A DNA stretch of 64,000 bases from Fasciolopsis buskii (lineage: Eukaryota; Platyhelminthes; Trematoda; Plagiorchiida; Fasciolidae): positions 1 through 64,000 of the forward strand of contig LUCM01011144.1 in NCBI GenBank assembly GCA_008360955.1, in the 5' to 3' direction. Made by a program: the position numbers and the translations under genes. Numbering within the stretch: position 1 is the stretch's first letter; the number at the start of each line of letters is the position of its first letter. Under the pieces are notes generated by a model, which was given only the letters and a program-made list of their open reading frames with translations, ran no database searches and was not told the DNA's origin. This document shows, in pieces, positions 34,284-44,629 of the stretch.

Positions 34284-37200
34284 ATCCTGCTCGACAGTGT
34301 TTAGGTAATGCTATACGCTCCCCCTAGTCCAGTCACTTCCAACTATGACACACGGGGTTATGACATCATCACTTATTGACAGTTTTCTACTCTACTATTT
34401 ACCAAATCTGTGATTCAGCTCACCTTATTCCACAGGCTACCCCCCCCCCCCAACCTCATCATGTTGGGAGATCGCGAGCAAGCAAATGATTTGAATGCTG
34501 AAATTTATGAAAACGATGGTAAGCCTGAACAGGAGACTAACACAGGATTTACTGTCCGGTGGTTCTAGACAATACTGACAGCTGTTAGTTCGCCATTTTT
34601 TTCAACTATTTTTTATGATTGTCACCAGGGCTAAATGGAATGTGGTATGGAAAACGACGATGATTCGTCATTCTTTGAAACGGATGCTTCACTGTCTGTT
34701 ATGATACTATATAATTAAGTATTAACCTGATAAGTATGGATTGAGTTATCTGCAAAAGAAGGTCCACCGAAGTCAGTCAGTGAACTGAAAACAAAAAGTT
34801 TGCAATAATATACCGATTAATTCGTGTCCCGGATTTCAAACCAAAAATGACTTCTTGGGCGGCTATTGCGCAAGCTGCCATGGAGTTGCAGTTGCCTGTG
34901 GCACAAACTCGTAAGTTGCTAAAAATCTTTATACCACCGCACCGCGATTCACCAATGGACTAGTGTGCGCTGTTTGGGACACTGTGTAGTACACCGGGAC
35001 GAATAATATCTGGAGATGTCTACATATATATTGGCCTAGAGGCGGGCATTCATCCGCTTTGAAATCCTTTGAAACCGTGATATGCAGTTAACACACTCAT
35101 GGGTGGTCAGTGTTCAGCGGATCATCGAAGCAGCTGTTGCCAATTCTTGCTCTATATTCTCACGTATGCCTTGGAGGGATTTAGTGCGCGATGCTAAAAC
35201 TGGCAGGTTTAAAAATGCATTTGAAGAATGTTATCACCGAAGTGAAATACTGGTCAGATAGGGCCTGTTCCTGAAGTCCAGAGGAGTTAGGCATAGTGTT
35301 CGATTATATGGTGTAATAGCTGATGTCCCAGCTAAGGCATCTGTAAGACAAATTAAACATCACGGTATTTATTCCTACCTGAAATGCACTGTGCACAGCG
35401 TTATCTACCACCGTAACCTGACTTTCATGTGCCACCAGAAAACTGTTGCTTCCGGGATCAGCAACAACTGACACATTACACTGGGATCTCTTCGCTTGTT
35501 GATTTCCCGAAGGACATGGGTAAAGCCTTCTCATTTGGTTGTATTCACATGCTGTGTCTGGGTGCAATTAAACGTCATTAACCCGTTGACGTGCAGTTGG
35601 GCGAGAACCAACTCGCAGTGTTACCAGTTTGGCCGTGGTTAATGAGCATCTGACTGTCAACAGGAAACATTTGCGTTGTGATTTTCCTGGAAAATGTTGC
35701 TCGTTCAATGGCAATGAACACTGAACAACTAGGGAATTCGAAAAGTTTCAGTTGTACATTAGACGGGTGGTTGTGGAAAACTTGCTTCTCGAGGACCACT
35801 GCGAGATATTTTTGGATTTTTCGTTACATGTTTACATAATGTACAGCACAAAATGATGCATTTATTACTTGGATTACATAGATCACCATTGCAAAAAGAC
35901 GGTCCAGCGTCTCTTTGCTCTGCATGCCCCAGTTGTTTCGGGGTTTAGTATAAAAATACAAACTCACGTATACGTGAACACGGACCCAAAGATTACCTTT
36001 CTGCTATTTCATTTGAATGTTACATACAAGACATAAGGCAATACGTAACAGCCAGGCACATGTTGGCCGAGCATTTTTTTTCTACGAATGCGTGAAAGGC
36101 TAATAGATGCCAGCGGGCGTGAGATTTTGGGGTGACGCTAATTCCAACGAAATCCACTCACTGGGATTGCAAGGAAAGCTGTCCAATGCCCATGACACAG
36201 TGTATACAGCCTTGCGGCCTAACAACGCGGCATTAATTAACAACCGACAATCGGAAATAATAGAGATCAGCGGTGGTGACATTTTTCAGTGTGCATATGT
36301 GTGAATCGGCGGGGGACATTTCAACTGTCCCAATCCTGTCCACAAATTTAAAGATAAACTTATGTTATCAGTTTAAAAAGGAAGTTCCAAAATATGAAAC
36401 AACGTCTAATGCAAAGGTTTGGCAATGCCTTGCCAATGCTAGCCCCCCTGTTTCGCCCAACCCTTCGCAGTCGAGTCAACTGAAACTACGTCTGTCAGCT
36501 GCGATAACTACTGTTTGTGAGGTGAGGCCACGGTCTGAGACCAAAAGTGCAAGACTGCCTTGTTTCGTTGCGATGATTCATGGGAAAGCCAGGCTGGACC
36601 ACGTCTGAGATTCAGGTGGATGACGCGTCGGCATAGGATGTGATGAGCTGAAAGCCAGAGTACAAACAGGGGATCAGTCAAAGATCCAATGCCGGGAGCT
36701 TACGTACAGATGCCAAAAGAGGACCTCGTTTCAGTACGATGAATCACACAGAACCGAAGGGCCACTAAGACTGATTGCCAGACTCCTTTGATTTCAGTTG
36801 AACAACACGCGGGCTTGGAATTGGGGCGACAGCAAGCCCTAGGACAGGCACGGAGTCAACCCGGCCCCCTGGACTGAGGGATGATTCAGACCGGTCTGAT
36901 TTTGTGACAGGCGCGAGGGTGACGTTCAATAGGGAAACCAAAGGATAAACAATGAGCCTTTAGAAGACGTCCGGAGTGTGAACCCCTGCGTGTCTTCTTT
37001 CGAATCCCGCAGGCGCAGTCGACAAAGTCCCGCCAACCGATAGAGTGGAGAAGACTCGAACCAATAGCCAGATGCGATCGATGCATTGCATATACTGCGG
37101 ACCCAAAACAGCACCGATATGACAGTACACGGGCGGGCAAACAAATGATCACCTCTAGATGGGAGGCAATAAAAACTTGTTTCTTTTCTACGGTGATCGG

Positions 37201-39150
37201 TTTTTCTTATGACATGCCTTAGGAAGCGCTTTGCACACTGGAACAATTGACCCTGAATATTAGCCCACCCTGCATTGACCGACACGACCTTATTCCGCCT
37301 GTCAATCCAAGTTACCATTAACTGTATGCATGGAACTTCCCATCTAGCCCAATCCACTCTATTCTTCACAATCTACTGTGTACAAATTGCAGTATTTTAC
37401 GTTTCTGATCGAAAAGAATAAACGAAATGTTTGTATCTGGGGGCCTACTTCTTTTTTCTGTCCTAACAAAAGTATTGAAAATGGTCTGAAATTTGTACCA
37501 CAATCAGAAGCAAGCAAGGGCCTTGTTTGAAAAGGATACCAAATGAGTGACAATGACTCCCTTAGTTGGGAATCGCTGCTCAATAAGGGAAGACCTATAT
37601 AAATCGCTTGACTACAAGTAAAACTGCCGTTTTGATCGACTAGAGGACATTTTGATTATTCTCGCTTGATTATACTGAGTAAGACTGAACTCGAGTCAAG
37701 ACAAATAAAGGGAACCTCTAGAGTTGGCAATCCCGATATATAAATTGCAAGACATGTCTGCTCTCATAGTTACTGCCCCAAAGTGAGGCGCGCTGACCAT
37801 GGATAGCCGCGTCAAAGACGGGGAAATTGCTGGAACGGAGTATAACATCACCTCCTAAAGGCCCCGTGCTCGAGGTGAGAATGCGTGGAATAGATGGTTG
37901 GTTCATTGATTCTTTTACGTTATACATCTAGATCATTATAATCCACCTGTTGAGTTACATGAATATGTTGGAGAGTGGTCGGAAATCCCGTCAGCTGATG
38001 CTACCCTAGAGATGGGGGATACTGGAAAAAGAAAACACTAAGATTGTCACTTGATAGAAATATTTTTCTCATCAAACCGGTTGTTCCTTCAACTAGCAAC
38101 GACGAAGAACTCTTGGTCCAATCAAACCCAAACTAGTTAGAACATCAGTGGGTAACATTTAGCACCACGAACCGAACCCATACAGCACAATTCTAAGTCT
38201 AACAAAGGCTTAGTGCTAACCCTATTTGCTGCTGATGACAGGGAAATCACGTTCCATGGTACATCCATTTTTAGCGTGTTCCAACGGAACTCCTTCACCA
38301 GCCTCTTTGAAATTCGTTCGCAACTTCAATAAACAGTCTTTGATTACACTTAGGCGGCAACCGGGCAGCAATGGAAGACAATCAGTGGCCCGTTCAACAC
38401 CTCGACCCTGTTTACTGGTGGCGTCAGATCACATGGGTCGAATAAATTGGATGGGTGGGTACGGTAGAGTGGAAATTTTTAACATCAGATTTTGTTCCGT
38501 TGTAACCTTATATCATCTGACAGATGTCGTTAGCAGAAAAAGTTTCCGGGAAAAAAATCACGCAATACAAGACAGAATTAAGCACTGCTGCAAAGAGAAA
38601 GTTGTTGCCAAGCCCATATGCTATACATCGCCGCAGGGAAAGGACATTTCTTAGAAGGACGAGGTGCACCATTTTGACAGCGCCTTTTATTTGTTGGCTT
38701 ATCCACATTTCAGCCATACTTGTAGTGGGTTACATCCTACGTTTATTATGCGTCGAAGTTTATTAGTATTCATTGTATACAGGAAAATGTAGATGCCATT
38801 GCAGACATTCTAATATAACGCGAGAGAGGATTTTGCAAACTGCATCCACAAAATGAGACTAGTTCAAATGACGAACTTTGTTGTGAAAAGCTGCGCACGT
38901 AATGTAAAACGTCAATTTCATTAAACCTCTTTTAATTTCTCTTTCAAATGATTGTCACGATTTAAAGGTTCCTCTGCATATGAACGTCGGTAGGATGGTA
39001 CAACTGCCCAATTGTGGTTGCATTCGTGTACACAGCTTTTGCCAAAGTATTATGAACGTCTGCCTAATTGTTGTAGCTGGTCACTGCAGCGTAATCAGTA
39101 ATGTCATTTGGGCTAGCGACTAGGTGAACGACCGGGAATGCGCATAGTAA
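34284..39150. other. Insertion splitting the gypsy element; candidate exons only
   Basis: Exon-like pieces include 34434-34525 (+), bounded by a CCACAG acceptor and a GTAAGC donor. Another is 34849-34911 (+), an ATG-led piece ending at GTAAGT (starts MTSWAAIAQAAMELQ). A third is 36107-36270 (+), an open frame after TAATAG. None has a recognisable product and they do not join convincingly. Confidence 0.25.
35379..35551 (-). CDS. Candidate internal exon, product unknown
   Basis: On the minus strand an acceptor (CAGACACAG) and a donor (GTAGGA) enclose 173 nt with one open frame of 57 codons. It contains SVVADPGSNSFLVAHESQ, which has the look of a beta-propeller strand but no family I can name. 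No partner exons were found on this strand, and the surrounding DNA is repeat-rich, so it may be part of a mobile element. Confidence 0.2.
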
Positions 39151-39159
39151 ATTAGTCCC

Positions 39160-39560
39160 GAAATGGATCCAAATGGTGATTAAAAGTTTCCACTAAGTGA
39201 GACTAAATAGTCCTTAAATCTTCCCATTGGGGATATTTTAACAGCGGGTGGGGAAATATGGTCTCGAAATGGTCCTTGTCGACAACCAGAAATAGTCCAC
39301 GAACCGTCAATTGGGGAATAAAAAGTATCTCATAATAGCCCCTTGTTCGGACATTTTGCCAGTGGGTGGAAAATGATAAATCTCCAAGCAGTTGACATTG
39401 GTTGGAGGAAAATAGCTCCCAGAGAGTTACATCGAGGACAAAAATAGTCCCCGGTTCGTCCTCGTGGCGTTTAATTTGGGTATTTTTGGGGAATATTTTT
39501 TGTGGCCGGGGACGATTTTAGGTCTCATTGGGTATTATTTCTGATATGTTTTGCTGCCCG
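39160..39560. repeat. Degenerate tandem-like repeat rich in AATAGTCC and GGGG words
   Basis: Variants of AATAGTCC recur near 39207, 39290 and 39447, and GGGTGG..AAAT blocks recur near 39247 and 39365. They are spaced roughly 90-160 bp apart and are too diverged for a clean unit to be drawn by eye. Confidence 0.35.
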
Positions 39561-39790
39561 TGTGCTTTTGTGGTATGAACTGTGAATACACCTGGAATCG
39601 GCAGTATGTAACCCATGATATCTCTGACAACGGTGTCACTATACCAAACTTATACTTTGGAAATAACCCACTGTAAAACAACCAACGGAATGAAGGAATC
39701 CATGCTGCTAAAATCTGTTACAAATGGGTATTGAACTTTAAGACCAACAAGAAGTCAAAGACAAATATATCCTTGGATGGAATCGGACTG

Positions 39791-40330
39791 TCAATTGGAA
39801 CAGTAAGTTTTAGTGTTCCAGCATGCTAATTGAATGAGTCTAACTTTACGGCACTGGAAACACTGAGCACTCTGGAAGTTGCTTGTGGACCAAGAATGTA
39901 GCTTCCCACAGGAATCACACTTTCTCGAAGCGGTTTCTACCTTCATTTCTCCAGTCCTGTTCGCTTGTAACTTTGAACCCGATCTACTATTGCCTTTTTT
40001 CGTTTGCGACGAACCAGATATACAGATGCGTGATTTCGGAGCCAAATCTACGAGGTGGACCCCTTTAATCTATTTCCATTCTCAGGTCGCTCACAGAACT
40101 CACTTACTCGTTACAGAGTAGTGCCACGAAGTAAACGTATCTTCCGTTGGAGTTATTAAGCTGTTAATTCCGCCAATGGGACATTCGAGAAGTTGATCGC
40201 CGAAGTTTAATCGTGCGGCTTCTGTCTGAAGTTCCCTAGTACACCCACGAATATTTTGTGAATCTTTTCATTAGAGCTAATGGAGTTTGGCTCATTCTGC
40301 TATTTCAAAGTTGACTGTATAAGGTGGACC
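39791..40330 (-). pseudogene. Ty3/gypsy Gag with zinc knuckles, partial
   Basis: Upstream on the minus strand is a capsid-end segment (RELQTEAARLNFGDQLL, about 40240-40190). One frame over, 40045-39791 contains CDSCGKLHS followed by CFQCRKVRLIQLAC, two nucleocapsid-type knuckles with the second missing its usual His. Its place just inside the LTR-like repeat is where gag belongs. Confidence 0.6.
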
Positions 40331-40489
40331 GCGAGGATGGTAATATCTGAGAACAGGAAGCCTGAAGGAGGGACTGATTTCTGATGACCGAAACCACCAC
40401 TTTTCCTACAAAGCTCTTTCTATGCTGAATGCACCAAGCTACGAATCTTCCGAAGTAATCTTCAATTTCGTCAAGATACTAGTTGTTTA

Positions 40490-41005
40490 ATTGCATTATG
40501 GTTTTCCTGATTGTCCACTCGAATTAGAAGAAGTATGCTAACATAACATGAAATAAGTCGGAACCGCTGCAGTCAGAATACGAATCGAACTATTATTTGT
40601 GTAAAATTCAAGGTTTTATATTCACATCTTATTTTATGCTTGTCTGACTGTCTTTCGGACCCTATATCTTATACAGAAAGTACAGGTCACCCGGTAAAGG
40701 TTGCACTCAGGAAGCAAGAGACTGAAGTTTTGTCTTTATTAGAGCTCATCAGTGGTGTACATCCATTACATACCGGGTTTTGGACCCAGGCTTTCCAAAT
40801 GGAAGGGGTATGTGTCACCACCGTGCTGCAAACTCCCGCCCAGAGTAAACAGAATGAGTGAATTAAGTTCTTTCAGATGTCTTCTCCAATGACAGTCATC
40901 AGTGCCCGACAGCCTCGAAGGCAGACATATCCTAGCTCAAGTGGTAGCATGCAAGAAAAGGAACGAATAAATAGTTTATGGTTAATCATCAACACCGAAC
41001 CTGTG
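40490..41005 (-). repeat. LTR-like terminal repeat, 5' copy, interrupted by a SINE
   Basis: It shares 40490-40620 and 40931-41000 with 30540-30770. About 310 bp between these two blocks has no counterpart there and holds a tRNA-derived SINE. Confidence 0.5.
40640..40880 (-). repeat. tRNA-derived SINE, family A, copy 1
   Basis: On the minus strand a tRNA-like start (GCACGGTGGTGACACATACCC) is followed by a B-box-like TGGGTCCAAAACCCGG. The body then reads CACTGATGAGCTC and CGAAAGACAGTCAG. The same series recurs at 59205-59400. Confidence 0.6.
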
Positions 41006-41009
41006 TCAA

Positions 41010-42617
41010 CCAGAAACTACAGTTTGTTGATTATTCAAAGGTGCGAAACAAACGACTTTGTCGAGTTCCAGCTACGATAATAGCCATTACTAACTGGCTC
41101 TGCCTTTCCTCTACTGTTTATTGGTGGCATTATGCGCATTGAGGAACATTCAAAGAGAGAGTTTCTCATATTCTATTTGAATCCTTGATGGCAGTAACTA
41201 ATTGGGTTGTCATAGGACATCTCGCCTTTTGGGGAAGATCGGGCCTGGAATTTTAAGTACGGCCTGCGACATGTAGTGAACATTTTAAATGCACTGATCC
41301 TCAAAGCAGATATACTCAACTTTTAGGTCTAAATGAACAATCGTGCTGTTGCTACATTTCTGTATGAGGCTTTGATATGTGGTTCGCTGGCTGCACGAAG
41401 AAAACGTTCGCGAATCTCGTCCACCTTTTCGGGAAGCTTATCCAGAGGAGCAGAAGTGATAACCCGGGTATCGACGGGCAGACAGCAATTCCACAGCTGT
41501 TGGAAAATGGGACAACTGGCAGGGTACTCGGAGTCCACATATCACACATACCAGAGAAATTGATTTGGAGGAAGCTTCCCGAGCTCTAAGTTATCTACGA
41601 GCTTTTAAATGCACGCTTCATCCGAGGACGCTGTGGGTTTCAACATTCCTGCCTTCAACCGATAATAAGAGAGATCGGCGGGCATGGGATTTGTCAGCTT
41701 AATAAGTTCAGAAGCAGTGCCTGTGGGCAGCTGTTTAGCAACAAAAGAAAACATGTTGGCTTAAGAAATAACCCTCCGAGATTGAGAACAGGCTTCAAAC
41801 TGGATAAACCAAACACTGGATTTGGATAAGCCAGAAACCGAAAACCTAATAAGAAGGATTGACTGAGTCATTATGAGTGCTAAAAAATAAAAATATGAAG
41901 AGCGACTACGAAATAAGGGCCACTTTGGGAGTGCTGAGCCAGAAAATCACGTAGCATTTACCAGTTGTCTGACTACCATAATAGGTGATCAACGAAATTA
42001 CATGTAGTTAAGGAGAACAAGCAGAAGCAATTTGAATAGAATCTACTGATGGTCGAGCATCACGTAACAAAACAGTCGTCTCTTCTGTCGTTGATGTGTA
42101 CCACCACAATGCCGTTTAGCGTTTGTGACACTTGTACACGTTAAGTATCAACCAGTTTGTATATCATCTTATTGTTTTAAGAAGTGAAGGATACATTTCT
42201 CTGCCCATGCCTTGGATTACTGCGGTTCGTTCTCGATTTATGTTCTCGCTGAGGTCAACCGCTGAACTTCGTTGGATTAGGTAGCCAATTTGGCCTCTCA
42301 GAGAACTGGAATCCGACAATTACGGGGACATCTGAATATCATGAAAAAAGTGAAAATTGCTATGGAGCTCGATTGCATAGGTGGCTGCTTCTAGACTTGT
42401 TCTTGACATTTTTCCCTACTGTCAGTTATCTGTTGTATTTATTTTGACATTTGCTACCCGTTATTTTTATTTTTCCTTTTCGAGTCCTCACATGGTCGAA
42501 TGAATTTTTTCCGATGCGAAACCAACTGCGGCCTGAACTTGACATCAGGTTATCAATCGAAATTTGAGTTTGCACAGCAGCGATGGCCTAGTACTTACAT
42601 GCGGTTCATACAAATGA
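41010..42617. other. No recognisable gene
   Basis: 41329-41589 is open in several frames on both strands. The minus frame reads LDKLPEKVDEIRERFLRAASEP, which is protein-like, but I cannot name it or find splice partners. The remainder shows nothing. Confidence 0.3.
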
Positions 42618-43843
42618 ATGTTACTGACAAAATTTGCTGGTGCTATCGGTATTCATCTCCTTATGTCTTTAAACGTTGCGAAAGCATGGTGGGAAGCGTT
42701 CCTGCGTGACTCGGAAGCTCGGCGTATGTTCCTAAGCCCTGATGTTCAATTTTTACAAGCACTGAATCTAGATGGAATGAGTTATTTCGGTCATGTGTTC
42801 CTTACGCCTGTAGTTGGCTTCCTACCTTATATGACCTTTCCGTGAGAGATGTATCTGTCTGAATATGGGGCGATATGATCTGCCGATGGCATCGCGAAAT
42901 GGTACAGAAACATTAAACAATGGATTGGCTCTTGTAGGTCCAATTAGGCTGCCGAGTTGAGGCCCATGGGGTTTGAAAACAATGAATGACGTAAATAAAG
43001 GCCTTCAGTCGTGCTCGTAAAATCATGGTCTATTCTTATAAATATGGTCTTTTTATTTGTGTCTTTACGGATGCTTTGCCACTGTTTTTCGTCCATTTCT
43101 GTCTAGAGTATGAGGAGGCAACCAAAATCACAGCATATCAGCTCAAAGTTAATGGTTTTAAAAACCGAAATGAGCTGGATTTTGACACGAATAAAGCAAT
43201 CCCCACTGATGAAAAGTCGACCTGAAAGATCCCGATGGAGTGAAGCACTGTTGCCTTGTGGTGCGCAAGAGCTAACTTGATTTCAGTCACCGGAACTCCG
43301 TGATAGCATTCCTATTCATCGATTCAGTTGTTCAGCACATACATCCATCTTGCAAGTGTATTCCCACAACTTGCTGTAAGCACCGGACACGAATATGTAG
43401 GCATCTACACCCGTGAAACTTTGCTGAATATGTTATTTGGTTGAGTGAAGCAGGTGGAAGTTGTCTGTTGACCATACCGGGGATTTATCGTTTTACTATT
43501 TATTCTTTCCCACTTCAGCTCCGGAAGATCAGCAAGTGGACATTTCCCAGTAAGACAGTATCATCGCCCATGCGGTTCTCACTAAGCTAACTTTGGCTAT
43601 TGCACCATAGTATCGAGATCATGAACTACTTGGATAAAATTTCTGATTTTAACCCACGGATGAAATTCGCGGCTAAATTCGACTACCAGGTGGTTATTTT
43701 CATAGTTCAATGGAGAGATGCCTTCAAGATATTTCGCATCCTATTACACTACTAGTGAAGTCTGTTTATGATTGCAGTATGACAATGAGATAATCAGTGA
43801 GCACATCGAAATCCACCCTATTTTAGACGTTCGTGGAAAGTGA
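42618..43843 (+). CDS. Candidate five-exon gene for a small secreted protein
   Basis: I do not recognise the product. Exons 42618-42789, 43107-43154, 43519-43549, 43611-43689 and 43778-43843 join in frame to 131 residues. The start ATG follows an in-frame stop and opens a signal-peptide-like segment (MLLTKFAGAIGIHLLMSLNVAKA is 23 long; hydrophobic core at residues 6-19). Later parts include KITAYQLKV, ISDFNPRMKFAAKFDYQ and HIEIHPILDVRGK at the end. The last three exons have good pyrimidine-rich acceptors, and the third has a GTAAGA donor. The first two donors (GTCATG, GTTTTA) are weak, so the 5' half is uncertain. Alternatively exon 2 reads on to a stop at 43222. Confidence 0.35.
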
Positions 43844-44390
43844 CAAAAATAGCGATGCATCGAAAGCGTTTCTTGCGCTGTAGAGTTACGACTAGGCTAG
43901 GATATGTCACTTTCATTTAAGGGCTGTTTAAAGGTTTGCAGCTTCCTTTTGTCAGAGTAACCAATGCATGCCAATTTTTTATGATTCTAAAATTTACCTT
44001 CCGTCCCCACCCCTGATTTTTCGCGGTTGTCGGATAAACAGAGAATAAAGTTTGTCATTTACTCAACAAACACGACACTGATCTTCAGGATTCAGCTTTC
44101 ATACCAAGGTCACAGGAGTGCAAGCTCTGTGTTGCTACCGCTTCTAACGTTTTCCGGGGCATTAACAACTCACTCCGAGTCGATAATAAAACATGGGAGA
44201 GCATATCAGCGGCACTGGCCAACTGGCTAGGCAAGGCACTTACGCTTCGAAAACATACCTACGAGGTGATTTTGGCAGTTGGGACTCGGCGGGTTTGGAG
44301 CAAATGGGCACAGGTGGCAATGGGCACATTTACACCGATGCACTGACATGGGGTGCACGAAATTATCACGTTTGTTTCTACCCCCCTTTC
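43844..44390. other. No recognisable gene
   Basis: Short frames only, leading into the SINE-containing inverted repeat. Confidence 0.3.
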
Positions 44391-44625
44391 CATGAAATAA
44401 TTCACCATGTGATCGCTCAATTGACTATTAAGAAGCCATGGAGGCACTGTACAGTTATTTCATCATCAGCAGTGCATATCTACCGCGCGCGAACTGGGAC
44501 GCGAACCCGGGACGAACGATTCTGAGTCGAACCCCCTAGCTATCATGCTACCGGGCAGACTCCGTACGGTTTGTTGAACTTCATCACATGATGAACAATG
44601 ATATCACATGGTGAATTATTTCATG
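44391..44625. repeat. 23-bp perfect inverted repeat flanking a SINE
   Basis: 44391-44413 (CATGAAATAATTCACC...) and 44603-44625 are exact reverse complements, 189 bp apart. The interval contains the family B SINE copy. Confidence 0.85.
44437..44565 (-). repeat. tRNA-derived SINE, family B, copy 2
   Basis: The minus strand reads GGTAGCATGATAGCTAGG (A-box region), then CGGGTTCGCGTCCCAG (B box). CACTGCTGATGAT and CTGTACAGTG follow, in the same order as at 23400-23525. The head is better preserved here. Confidence 0.6.
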
Positions 44626-44629
44626 AAAA

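Larger units (their letters stand above)
30540..41005 (-). mobile_element. Second Ty3/gypsy element, minus strand, interrupted
   Basis: Reading the minus strand from 41.0 kb gives an LTR-like repeat, Gag with zinc knuckles (40330-39791), about 6 kb of foreign sequence, then RT (33600-32880), RNase H (32640-32270), integrase (31700-30840) and a second copy of the LTR-like repeat. The order and orientation fit one element split by later insertions. No protease was found. All domains contain stops. That both ends belong to a single insertion is inference from order, orientation and the shared terminal repeat. Confidence 0.6.

Noticed and set aside
34434..34670. Joined exons ending in GMWYGKRR, resembling an amidated neuropeptide precursor
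   Set aside because: Only one such motif, no signal peptide, and the upstream exon includes a C homopolymer; the resemblance is too thin to call a neuropeptide gene.
41329..41589. Open frames on both strands
   Set aside because: Several frames are open at once, which is a property of the base composition; no splice partners or known family.
44437..44565. Functional tRNA gene
   Set aside because: A second, diverged copy with the same non-tRNA tail exists at 23400, so it is a SINE head.
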